From NCBI RefSeq assembly GCF_003515065.1, contig NZ_QXGH01000024.1, positions 62,001-126,000 on the forward strand: a stretch of 64,000 nucleotides of DNA, in the 5' to 3' direction. The position numbers were made by a program, and so were the translations under genes. The notes under the pieces were generated by a model. That model saw only the letters and a list, made by a program, of their open reading frames with translations. It was not told where the DNA came from and ran no database searches. This document shows positions 7,791-15,720 of this stretch, in pieces. How positions within the stretch are numbered: position 1 is the stretch's first letter; each line of letters opens with the position of its first letter. This stretch comes from Nocardioides immobilis. GTDB taxonomy: Bacteria; Actinomycetota; Actinomycetes; Propionibacteriales; Nocardioidaceae.

Positions 7791-8921
7791 ATGGCCATCA
7801 GGAACAGGACCGACTACGAGCACGCGTTGCAGGTTGTCGGGATCTGCGTGAGCGCGCGGATCCCGGTGCTGCTGTGGGGCAACCCGGGTGAGGGCAAGAC
7901 TGCGGTGATCGAGTCCGCCGCGGGCCAAGGCTGGCACGTCGAGTCACTGATCATCAGCCACTACGAGCCCTCGGACTTCGCCGGGCTTCCTGTCGTGACT
8001 CCGGACGGCTCGGTGGATCTGGCGCCGCCGTCGTGGGCCAAGCGGCTGGCGGCAGTGGACGGACCTGCGATCGCGTTCTTCGACGAGTTCTCGACGGCGT
8101 CGCCGTCGCTCCAGGCCGCGGCGCTGCGGCCGCTCACGCACTACGAGGTCGGGTCGCTCAAGCTGCCCGACACCGTGTCCTTCGTCGCGGCCGCCAACCC
8201 GGCGGATGTCGCGACCGCCGGCTGGGAGCTCGCGGCGCCGACAGCCTCGCGCTTCGTGCACGTGGAGTGGAGCCTCCCGCTGGAGGTCTACGCCGAGGGA
8301 CTGGTCACCGGTGCGTGGCCGACCCTGCCGGTCTACGAGCCGCCGGTCGACCTCGGGACGCGGACCGACGCAGAGCTGGTCCTGGTGTCGGGATTCCTCC
8401 GCGCCCGCGAGTCCCAGCTCTCCGCCATCCCGAGCGACGCGGCCGCCCGGGGGCGGGCGTTCCCGACGCCGCGGACCTGGGACCACGCGGCCCGGCTCTC
8501 GGCCTACGCCCAGGCCGTCAGCGCGCCGAAGGACGTACGCCGACTGCTCATCACCGGCTGCATCGGCGAGGCGGTCGCGCACGAGTTCCTCAGCTGGGTG
8601 AGCTCGCTCGACCTGCCCGACCCCGAGGACCTGCTCGCCGATGTGGCAGGGGCGGCCTTCGCGGGAATGCGCCCGGACCGGGTCTACGTGACCCTGCAGG
8701 GCGTGCTTGCCGCCGTCGCACGCAACAGCTCGGTCGAGCGGTGGACCGACGCGGTCCGGCTCGCCGCCAAAGCGGGGGAGACGGTGGGTCTCGACCCGGC
8801 CGTGCCCGCCGTACGAGCGCTGCTTCGGGACGGCCTGCGTCCGGGCGGTGCGGCGGTGCCGCCCGAGATCAAGGTGTTCGCCCCGGCGCTCGCCCTCGCT
8901 GGCCTGCTCCCGGGCGCCTGA
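7791..8921 (+). CDS. MoxR-type AAA+ ATPase
   Basis: 376 residues from ATG at 7791 with GAAGGA upstream. Walker A is WGNPGEGKTAVIE (about 25-37), Walker B is IAFFDEFSTA (about 92-101), and a sensor-type FVAAANPADVATAGWEL follows. MoxR ATPases act as chaperones that remodel or load metal on partner complexes, usually through a VWA protein encoded beside them. That partner follows here 10 bases downstream. Cytoplasmic. Confidence 0.85.
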   Translation: MAIRNRTDYEHALQVVGICVSARIPVLLWGNPGEGKTAVIESAAGQGWHVESLIISHYEPSDFAGLPVVTPDGSVDLAPPSWAKRLAAVDGPAIAFFDEFSTASPSLQAAALRPLTHYEVGSLKLPDTVSFVAAANPADVATAGWELAAPTASRFVHVEWSLPLEVYAEGLVTGAWPTLPVYEPPVDLGTRTDAELVLVSGFLRARESQLSAIPSDAAARGRAFPTPRTWDHAARLSAYAQAVSAPKDVRRLLITGCIGEAVAHEFLSWVSSLDLPDPEDLLADVAGAAFAGMRPDRVYVTLQGVLAAVARNSSVERWTDAVRLAAKAGETVGLDPAVPAVRALLRDGLRPGGAAVPPEIKVFAPALALAGLLPGA

Positions 8922-8931
8922 CGGCGACGTC

Positions 8932-10176
8932 ATGGACCTGACGAAGCTGTCCGCGGCCAAGCTCTGGTTGATCAGCGAGCCGCCCGCCGCGAGTGTTCGC
9001 GGCAACGATGCGCCACGCGACCTGCCCTACCTCGCGACCGCGCTGTATGCCCTGGTGCCGGTCGCCTCCGGCGAGGTTCGCACGATGACGGTCGACGAGC
9101 GGTGGCGGCTCTACGTCAATCCGGGGTGGTACGACGCCACCTCGGTCCCGGACGTCGGCCGCGAGCTGGTGCACCTGGTGTGGCACCTCCTCGGCGACCA
9201 TGCCGATCGTGCGCGCAGCATCCACGTCGACGCCACGACAGCGCGCTTCTGGCGGGATGCTACCGACGTCACGGTCAGCGCCACTCTCGGGCCCGACCGG
9301 CTCGCGCCTGAGGCGCTGCCGAATGTATTGTCGCTCCGGCTCGCCCCTGGGCTCACGAGCGAGGAGTACTACGCCGTGCTCTCGCGGCTCCCTCCCTCCG
9401 ACGGGACCGGCGGTGGTGAGCTCGGGCCTGACGACGGCTGCGGCAGCGGCGCCGACGGCGTCCCTCGCAGCAACGAACTGCCGCCCGACGCCGAGGCCGG
9501 CCTGGACCACCCGGACGTCCGCGAGATCCGGCGTCGGGTTGCGATCGACTACCTCGACGGCGCGAAGCGCCGCTGCCGGGCTCCGGGAGACGCGTGGCGT
9601 TGGGCGCAGCACATCCTCGAGCCGAGGATCGCGTGGGAGCCGCTCCTCGCGCAGGCCGTGCGCCGCGCCGTCGGCTGGCCCGCCGGCCGCGGCGATTACA
9701 CCTACACGCGTCCCTCCCGGCGCTCCAGCAGCGTCAAGGGCATCGTCCTGCCCGGGATGCGCCGCCCGGTGCCGCGAGTCGCGATGGTCATCGACACCTC
9801 CGGCAGCGTCGACGACCAGCTGCTCGCCCGCGCGCTCGGCGAGGTCGACGGTGCCCTGCTCGCCCTCGACGTCGCCGGCGGCGACGTCACCGTCTACTCC
9901 TGCGACGCCGCCGTCCACACCGTGCAGCAGGTACGCCGCGCCCGCGACGCCAAGCTCGCCGGCGGCGGCGGCACCGATCTCCGCGTCGGCCTCGCCGCCG
10001 CCGACGCCGAGCGGCCCCGGCCCGAGGTCGTCGTCGTCTTCACCGACGGCTACACCCCCTGGCCCCGCCAGCCCCCCATCGGCAGCACCGTCATCGTCGC
10101 CCTCCTCGGCCGCGAAGGCGATCAGCTTCCCCCCACACCCGCCTGGGCGACCCGCATCGAGTGCCGGCTCGACTGA
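8932..10176 (+). CDS. VWA-domain protein with metallopeptidase-like N-terminus (DUF2201-like)
   Basis: 414 residues. The N-terminal half carries VHLVWHLLGDH (about 83-93), resembling the HxxxHxxxDH core of the metallopeptidase-like domain found in DUF2201 proteins. The C-terminal half is a VWA fold with a MIDAS: VIDTSGSVDD (about 284-293), GGGTDLRVG and VVVFTDGYTPW. It binds divalent metal and probably docks the MoxR ATPase. A low-complexity Gly/Asp linker (about 162-180) separates the halves. Last gene of a three-gene plus-strand operon. Confidence 0.75.
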   Translation: MDLTKLSAAKLWLISEPPAASVRGNDAPRDLPYLATALYALVPVASGEVRTMTVDERWRLYVNPGWYDATSVPDVGRELVHLVWHLLGDHADRARSIHVDATTARFWRDATDVTVSATLGPDRLAPEALPNVLSLRLAPGLTSEEYYAVLSRLPPSDGTGGGELGPDDGCGSGADGVPRSNELPPDAEAGLDHPDVREIRRRVAIDYLDGAKRRCRAPGDAWRWAQHILEPRIAWEPLLAQAVRRAVGWPAGRGDYTYTRPSRRSSSVKGIVLPGMRRPVPRVAMVIDTSGSVDDQLLARALGEVDGALLALDVAGGDVTVYSCDAAVHTVQQVRRARDAKLAGGGGTDLRVGLAAADAERPRPEVVVVFTDGYTPWPRQPPIGSTVIVALLGREGDQLPPTPAWATRIECRLD

Positions 10177-10200
10177 TGGCGTGCTGACCGGGCTGAGCCC

Positions 10201-10601
10201 TCAGTCGATCCGTTCCTCGAACTCCTTGTAGGTGACCCGGGTGGCCCTTGGATGGTCGACGCGGAGGCGCGCCAGGAACGTCACCATTCTTGGCGTTTCG
10301 GTCTGGAGGACCCTGCCGGAGGACTCGTGCTCCACAATCGGGCCGAGTCGAGTGACCGTGACCGCGTGGACGTTCAGTTCGATGCGAAGGGCAACGCCCT
10401 CTGCTCTCCGGTCAAGCAGATCGGCACGCGCTGCAGCACGGCCTCCGTCAGCATGCTGGAGACCTGCTCGTCTGTCTCCGTGTCGGTGCGTTCGAAGTCC
10501 AGAGGGTTCTGCCGCATCTTGAAGGAGCTGTCGTACTTCACCTGGGGAGCGTCTGACCTCGACGTCGCCGCGGCTCCTTCTCTAGGGCTGGTCACGGGCA
10601 C
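10201..10601 (-). pseudogene. Frame-broken remnant of an unknown gene
   Basis: Two minus-strand frames each look coding over part of the interval. The upstream frame reads KMRQNPLDFERTDTETDEQV, then SSMLTEAVLQR, and stops at 10374. The adjoining frame carries RRAEGVALRIELNVHAVTVT and continues to VTYKEFEERID with a TGA at 10201. One frameshift near 10400-10430 would join them. No family recognised. It lies in an otherwise empty gap between the VWA gene and the next genes. Confidence 0.4.
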
Positions 10602-10710
10602 GCTTTCACGCGGGTGGATCAGCCCGTGGCCGGACCAAATTTCACATGCTGTCCGGTGGTAGACCGCAAGAGACTGGGCCGTTGCACACCGTAGAGATGA
10701 GGTGCGCCGA

Positions 10711-11010
10711 ATGGCCAGGTTTCGGTACGGCGACTTCGTACGTCATCGCGACGACCCGCGCGTCGGGATGGTGACAGATGTCAGCGGCACCGGTGTCGTG
10801 GAGGTCGAGTTCACGGTCCTCTTCAATGTGGCTGAGTTCGACCAGGACGACCTCGTGCTCGTCGCGCGTACCGCAAGGGACCTGGTCGCTGCAGTGAGCA
10901 GGGGTGCCGCCGCTTGTTGCTCTCCCCGGCGGGTCCAGGTCGATTGCATCGTCAACCCCTCCTGCAGCCTCACCACGGCGTGTGTGGATCGGCGACGCAG
11001 CGGGCTCTGA
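10711..11010 (+). CDS. Small SH3/KOW-like protein, possibly truncated
   Basis: 99 residues from ATG at 10711. The first ~55 (RYGDFVRHRDDPRVGMVTDV, then VVEVEFT) look like a beta-barrel of the kind found in KOW/SH3 or DUF1918-type proteins. The rest is Cys/Arg-rich without coherent pattern and overlaps the end of the opposite-strand gene by 41 bases, so the true C-terminus may have been lost. No operon partner. Confidence 0.4.
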   Translation: MARFRYGDFVRHRDDPRVGMVTDVSGTGVVEVEFTVLFNVAEFDQDDLVLVARTARDLVAAVSRGAAACCSPRRVQVDCIVNPSCSLTTACVDRRRSGL

Positions 11011-12199
11011 GTTTGAGCCTGTGGTCCTCGAGTTGGTCAAACGCATCGGTCGGGGTGCGGATCCCTCGGATGAGGAGGTCGCGGGCGACCCCGACGTCGG
11101 CAGCGACGGCCAGGACCAGGCCGGCCGAGGTGCGCGATGGCGTGCAGCCCGCGGGCAAGGAGCCGAGGAGCGAGTCGAGGGCGGCCAGATCCGGCACCAG
11201 CCGGTCATCTGCGAGGACGCGGCCGACTCCCCAGGCAAGGTCCTCCACGCCGGGTCGGCAGCCGATCCGCGCCCACGCCGCGAAGGCGTCCACGGAGGCC
11301 CGGAGCGACCGGTCGGAGTGGAGGGAGAGGGCCCTCATCTCGTCGGTCGTGTAGCCGATGTCGAGGGCTGTGCGGAGGGCTGTGACCGGCACCCCCGCGC
11401 GCAGCAGGTCCGCGCGGGCGCTGGTGGTGCGGTAGTCCTCGGCCCTGAGCGACCAGACCGCCCACGCCCACACGTCCGGATCGCCCGAAGCGGCCACCAT
11501 CGCGTTGACGTAGGCATCAGGCGGACGCAGGAACGCGACGCCAGTGAAGAACGCCGCGGGAACGGACCGGCTCGGGAGCTTGAAGTGTCGGTGCGCGGCC
11601 ACCGCCCAGCCGGGATGGAGCCCGGTGTCCCAGAGGATCTGGGCACCGTCGTCCTCGAGCAGCACTCCGTCGGCGGCGCCACGCGGCGCTCGGGAGTGAC
11701 CGCCGTACGCCGTGACCGCGGCGGCCAGCAGCGGACGCAGCAGCCGTTCGTCGCAGGCCCAGGTCGTGGCCAGGTGATGCGGGTCGCGCGAGTGCTCCAC
11801 TGCCGCGGCGACATCGTCGTGCAAGTGCGGTGCGGTATGCCCGAGCTCATCGGGTGCGCACGAGCAGTCGGCGAGCGACCACTGGTTCGTGGCGGTCCGG
11901 CGCCGCAGCACTGGGAGCGCCCGGCGGCGCTCCAGTTGCACGAAGGCCCGCAGCAGCGGGACTACGTCGGTGATGAGGTGCAGGCACGAGGGTGCCGCGC
12001 CCAGCGCTGCGGCGACCCGCTCGACCTCGAGCTCGTGACCGATGTCGACCGTCCAGTCGGGCCTGATGGTCACGGGATGCGCGTTCTCGGTGAGGGCGCC
12101 GGAAAGATCACCGCACGGCACCTCGACCACCAGCGCGCCGCGACGCGGTGCGGGCCCGGCGTCGGGCCCGCACATCCGGATCCGGGCATCGGTGTCCAT
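10970..12199 (-). CDS. Unknown protein, paralogue of the 6599-7753 product
   Basis: 409 residues from ATG at 12199; the longer open frame (to 12379) overlaps the gene before it. It shares with the other copy a beta-rich N-terminal block (HPVTIRPDWTV, ELEVERVAAALG, LITDVVPLLRAF), a Cys-containing segment (WSLADCSCAP against RSCRCSAG) and repeated helical pairs ending in LVLAVAADVGVARDLLIRG. The two paralogues bracket the MoxR-VWA pair on opposite strands, each preceded by the ATTTCCCCG-type element. Duplication with divergence is evident; function unknown. Confidence 0.6.
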   Translation of the reverse strand: MDTDARIRMCGPDAGPAPRRGALVVEVPCGDLSGALTENAHPVTIRPDWTVDIGHELEVERVAAALGAAPSCLHLITDVVPLLRAFVQLERRRALPVLRRRTATNQWSLADCSCAPDELGHTAPHLHDDVAAAVEHSRDPHHLATTWACDERLLRPLLAAAVTAYGGHSRAPRGAADGVLLEDDGAQILWDTGLHPGWAVAAHRHFKLPSRSVPAAFFTGVAFLRPPDAYVNAMVAASGDPDVWAWAVWSLRAEDYRTTSARADLLRAGVPVTALRTALDIGYTTDEMRALSLHSDRSLRASVDAFAAWARIGCRPGVEDLAWGVGRVLADDRLVPDLAALDSLLGSLPAGCTPSRTSAGLVLAVAADVGVARDLLIRGIRTPTDAFDQLEDHRLKLRARCVADPHTPW

Positions 12200-12236
12200 G
12201 GCTGCACCGAGGGTGCCGTGTCCACGCTGCCTGCGG

Positions 12237-12252
12237 CGGGGAAATGTCCCCG
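12237..12252. promoter_or_regulatory. Operator-like palindrome, site 2 of 5
   Basis: CGGGGA-AATG-TCCCCG, the best palindrome of the five (6-bp perfect arms), 38 bases upstream of the ATG at 12199 on the minus strand, in the 56-bp gap between two genes. Confidence 0.55.
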
Positions 12253-12255
12253 TGC

Positions 12256-13278
12256 TCAGTGGCGGAAGAGTTCGACGACCTCCGGGTGACCGAGGACACG
12301 GCCGAACGTCCCCCAGAAGTCGCCCTGGTCGTTGTTGCGGTTCTGGTACGGCCGCCGTGTGCCCTCTCCTTCGAGCCACTCCTGGTACGCCGCCCGGTTC
12401 GCCTCGAGCAGGCGGAGAGCGTCCCTTCGGGCCGCCTCAGCCGAGTCGGGCAACTTCTCCACGGCGTAGATCGCCACGTTGATGCTGTGGAGGACGGCGA
12501 GGTCGATGTCGCGCTCGATGTCGCGAATCCTGACGACCTTTCCGCCGATGGTGTGCAGGGGCGATCCCTGGTCGCGAAGGTACAGGATCGCCGCGATGAG
12601 GCCCTTCTGGTGGTCCCAGAACTTGTTGTGCTTCTTCACCCCGGTGGAAAGGACGGCTGTCTCCGGGTCGAACCCGTCGCGCAGTCGCTCCCACACGTCG
12701 GAACGCGGGCCGTCGTACAGGAAATTGCCGAGGAGCTGATCGCCGCGTTCCTCCCTGATGAAGCGGACGGGGTGCACGATCGAGGCGCCGCACCGGCCTG
12801 GTTCGACGGTGCCCTCGACGGACGCGCGGATGAAGCTGAGCAGACTGGCGGCATCTGCGGACGTCTTGCCCCACAGCGGCAGTGGTCCCTCGGCGACCTC
12901 CGCGGCAAGGACGGCGGCCAGGCTGCGGTCGTCGTCGACGTCCGCCGTGCGGAGGATGATGGGCGCGGAGCGCCGTACGTCCCGGAGCCAGGCACTGATC
13001 CGATGGGTGGCGACGATGCCACCGGCCGGTCCGGGGCCGCGATTGCCGAGGTCGAGGTCGACCACCGCGGCCGCCACGTCGTACGGGCCGTCCGGCCACC
13101 CCTCGGGCTGGCCGCCGGCCATCATCACCTCGAGGTCGGTCAGGTCGTCGGAATGCAGGACTCGGACATCGGCGTCGGCCCACTCGCGCGCGAGCAGGGC
13201 CTCCTCGCCGTCCTTGTCGTCGATCAGGAGCACGTCCACGGACGTATCGTGGCGAAGGTGGAGCCGCCCGCGGGCCAC
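12256..13278 (-). CDS. Receiver-like (degenerate REC) protein with unknown C-terminal domain
   Basis: 340 residues, GTG start. VDVLLIDDKDGEEAL (about 14-28), AAAVVDLDLGNRG (about 70-82) and APIILRTADVDDD (about 103-115) follow the beta1-acid pair, beta3-Asp and beta4 order of a response-regulator receiver. The beta5 Lys is not clear, so phosphorylation is uncertain. The C-terminal half (GVKKHNKFWDHQKGLIAAIL; NQGDFWGTFGR-type ending) is unrecognised and is not a DNA-binding output domain. Follows 13302-14072 by 23 bases. Confidence 0.5.
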   Translation of the reverse strand: MARGRLHLRHDTSVDVLLIDDKDGEEALLAREWADADVRVLHSDDLTDLEVMMAGGQPEGWPDGPYDVAAAVVDLDLGNRGPGPAGGIVATHRISAWLRDVRRSAPIILRTADVDDDRSLAAVLAAEVAEGPLPLWGKTSADAASLLSFIRASVEGTVEPGRCGASIVHPVRFIREERGDQLLGNFLYDGPRSDVWERLRDGFDPETAVLSTGVKKHNKFWDHQKGLIAAILYLRDQGSPLHTIGGKVVRIRDIERDIDLAVLHSINVAIYAVEKLPDSAEAARRDALRLLEANRAAYQEWLEGEGTRRPYQNRNNDQGDFWGTFGRVLGHPEVVELFRH

Positions 13279-13301
13279 TTTCGCGGAACTGGTTCCGATC
13301 G

Positions 13302-14072
13302 CTACGGGAGGATGAGCCGCTCCACCACTCGCATCTGGGCGAGCGCAAACTCCGCCTCAAGGTACGGCGACGGCGGCTCGTGCGCGACGTGCGCGTGCCA
13401 CAACCACGCGTCGTAGAGCTCTTCGAAGTCACAGCGCTCGACCGCAGCCTCGACCCGGCGACCCACTGTGACGCGGACCGACTGCTTCTCGAGGTCGCCG
13501 GGGGCGACGTGCCACAGGTCGGCGATCAGCGACCAGATCTCGCCGATCGCCTCCCGGTGGGTGAGGATGCCGCGGCGGTAGAGATCCCAGCGCGTGTCGT
13601 GCTGCCGCTCGTGGAACGCCAGCAGTCGGCGCACGACCACCCAGCCGCCGTCGTTCAGGTCGAGTGCACGGAAGATTCGGAGCGCGTCGAGGAGAACCCA
13701 GTGCGCGACCCCGCCCGGACCTCCGATGTGCTCGGCGAGCAGGACCAGTGCGGGCGCGAGGGCTCCGCCGTCGCGGGTGGTTCGCGCGGCGAGCATGAGC
13801 GCGCGTGCGGCGGTGGAGGCGTTCGCCCGCTCGCGTTCGTAGTGCGCGATCGCGGCTGCGTGCGCGGCCTTCCACTCCGGATCGGCCGTCTGGGAACGCC
13901 GCTGCTGGTGGATCTGGACCAGCCCGACCAGCCCAGCCTGCCGGTTGGTCGCCAGCAGCGCGGCGCGCAGGCTCGCCTCCAACGCCGGATCAGCGGCGTT
14001 CAGGTGCGCGAGCGCGTCTGCGTCTGCGGCATCGCGGACCACCCGCCACGCGCGCAGCTCTCTATCGTCCAT
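13302..14072 (-). CDS. Alpha-helical protein of unknown function
   Basis: 256 residues, ATG start. The whole chain is predicted helical: repeated Ala/Leu/Arg helices, with WHVAPGDLEKQSVRVTVGRR near 195-215 and a C-terminal EFALAQMRVVERLILP. No membrane segment or catalytic motif. First of two co-directional genes with the receiver-like gene; an ATTTCCC-type palindrome lies 58 bases upstream. No family recognised. Confidence 0.55.
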   Translation of the reverse strand: MDDRELRAWRVVRDAADADALAHLNAADPALEASLRAALLATNRQAGLVGLVQIHQQRRSQTADPEWKAAHAAAIAHYERERANASTAARALMLAARTTRDGGALAPALVLLAEHIGGPGGVAHWVLLDALRIFRALDLNDGGWVVVRRLLAFHERQHDTRWDLYRRGILTHREAIGEIWSLIADLWHVAPGDLEKQSVRVTVGRRVEAAVERCDFEELYDAWLWHAHVAHEPPSPYLEAEFALAQMRVVERLILP

Positions 14073-14129
14073 CAGTCCTCCACCTCCCGTAACGGACCGA
14101 CCAGCCTCGCCGAGGAGTACATCCGCCGG

Positions 14130-14144
14130 CGGGGTGATTTCCCG
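14130..14144. promoter_or_regulatory. Operator-like palindrome, site 3 of 5
   Basis: CGGGGTGATTTCCCG in the 91-bp gap between the membrane-protein gene and the 14072 start. One C shorter than the other cores. Upstream of the two-gene minus-strand unit. Confidence 0.45.
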
Positions 14145-14163
14145 ATCGGCCGGGCGGATCGGC

Positions 14164-14952
14164 TCAGGGCCTGTCGCGACGGAACGGGGAGGCCAGCAGC
14201 GTCAGGAGGAAGTACGCCGCACTGAAGCCGACGAGCATCGTCAGGCCGGCGGTGACGCCGGGCAGCGTGCAGGCGTTGCCCACGACCGTCGAGGTGCCGA
14301 TCAGCGCGAGCGCCGCGGCCGGAACGGCGAGGACGGTGACGATCTCCGGTGCCGCGCCGGCGAGGGCACCGAGCAGCATCGCAGCCACCATGGAGACGAT
14401 CTGTCCCCACCCGGTGAGCTCGACGCCGAGGGGTGACGCCAGGAAGACCACGACCTCGATCGCTCCGAACGCCGCCAGCCCGACCTTGGGGAGCTGCTCC
14501 GGCCGGAGGAACATGGTGTGGAGGCCGGCCCAGACGAAGAGGGTGCCCATGAGGAGCACCTGGACCACCCTGGTCCCAGGGCTGGAGGGGGCGCAGGCGG
14601 TGCCCGCGACGTACGCCCCCGCCACCGCGAGCGTCGCGATCGCACCGACGATGCCTCCAGCGAGGTCGACGAACCACCTAACTCCGCTGCCGCCGAGAGA
14701 GCAGAAGAATGCGAGCAGGCCGAACGCTGCCCCGATCGTGGCGGCGTCGCCGGCGGGGCTGCCCGAGAGTTCGAGCAGCGACGATGCGGCGAGCATCGTC
14801 AGGAACGGCGTGATCCAGCCGATGGTCGGTCCGTCGGCCATGCGGTAGTCGCGCAGGCGCGGCTTCGCCGTGGTCGGCCGGATGCCCCCGAGCAGCAGGA
14901 ACATGATGCCGACGACACCCGCGAACACGACGAGCAGCGAGAGGATCTCCAC
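14164..14952 (-). CDS. Polytopic membrane protein of unknown function
   Basis: 262 residues, mostly hydrophobic with about seven or eight transmembrane segments (first LLVVFAGVVGIMFLLLG at 5-21, last LTMLVGFSAAYFLLTLLA), and a charged loop RPTTAKPRLRDYRMADG after the first helix. Begins 6 bases after the phosphatase stop and is the last gene of the seven-gene minus-strand operon. Possibly the membrane anchor or output of the kinase/phosphatase set (inference). No family recognised. Confidence 0.6.
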   Translation of the reverse strand: MEILSLLVVFAGVVGIMFLLLGGIRPTTAKPRLRDYRMADGPTIGWITPFLTMLAASSLLELSGSPAGDAATIGAAFGLLAFFCSLGGSGVRWFVDLAGGIVGAIATLAVAGAYVAGTACAPSSPGTRVVQVLLMGTLFVWAGLHTMFLRPEQLPKVGLAAFGAIEVVVFLASPLGVELTGWGQIVSMVAAMLLGALAGAAPEIVTVLAVPAAALALIGTSTVVGNACTLPGVTAGLTMLVGFSAAYFLLTLLASPFRRDRP

Positions 14953-14958
14953 GCCTGG

Positions 14959-15720
14959 TCAGCCGTTGTCGTCAGAATCAGCAGCCACCTCGGACCGGTC
15001 GGCGACGTCGGCCACGATGACGGAGACGTTGTCGGGTGCGCCATTCCGGACGGCGGCCGCAATCAGGGCGCGCGCCGCGTCGTCGATCGGCACCGGCGCC
15101 TCGGCGAGCGCGACGATCTCCTTGGTCGTCACGCAGTCGGTGAGGCCGTCGGAGCAGAGCACCAGCCGTTCGACGTCGACCGGGTGGAACCAGTCCGCAT
15201 GGGCGTCGATCGCGGTCGGCTGTGGCGATCCGCCGAGACACTGGCCGATCACGCTGGGCCGGTCGGGATCGCCGACCCGGTCGATGACCGCGAGCTGTCC
15301 GGCGTACCCGTCGCGCAGGCGCAGGATCGAGCAGTCGCCGACGTTGAAGATCAGCAGCCCAGCCGGGCCGAGCACGAGGCCGGCGATCGTGGCACCCATC
15401 GCCGCGTGGCCCTCGGTCAACTGCCCCTGCTCTCGGACGGCGTCGGACACTCCCTGTACCAGTCGGTTCACCTGGCTCGGCCCGGTCGCCGTGTCGAGCC
15501 GGAGATCGCCCAGTGCGCGCGAGGCGGACCACGACGCAAGCGCACCTCCCACGTGACCGCCCATCCCGTCGATCACGGCCAGGACGCCCCCTGCCTCGAG
15601 GTCCATCGTCAGCCGCGCGCCGGACTGTCGGCTCGACCAGCCGGCGACGTGGAGACAGTCCTGGTTCTCCGTCCGGACGACCCCAACATGGGTGATGGCC
15701 GCGACGCTGGCGACGATCAT
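14959..15720 (-). CDS. PP2C-family Ser/Thr protein phosphatase
   Basis: 253 residues. Metal-binding motifs of PP2C/PPM phosphatases are visible: RTENQDC (about 16-22), VIDGMGGHVGG (about 49-59), LCSDGLTD (about 183-190) and GAPDNVSVIVADV (about 228-240). It removes phosphate from Ser/Thr using two Mn2+/Mg2+ ions. Its ATG overlaps the kinase stop (ATGA), a standard arrangement for a cognate kinase-phosphatase pair. Confidence 0.9.
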   Translation of the reverse strand: MIVASVAAITHVGVVRTENQDCLHVAGWSSRQSGARLTMDLEAGGVLAVIDGMGGHVGGALASWSASRALGDLRLDTATGPSQVNRLVQGVSDAVREQGQLTEGHAAMGATIAGLVLGPAGLLIFNVGDCSILRLRDGYAGQLAVIDRVGDPDRPSVIGQCLGGSPQPTAIDAHADWFHPVDVERLVLCSDGLTDCVTTKEIVALAEAPVPIDDAARALIAAAVRNGAPDNVSVIVADVADRSEVAADSDDNG

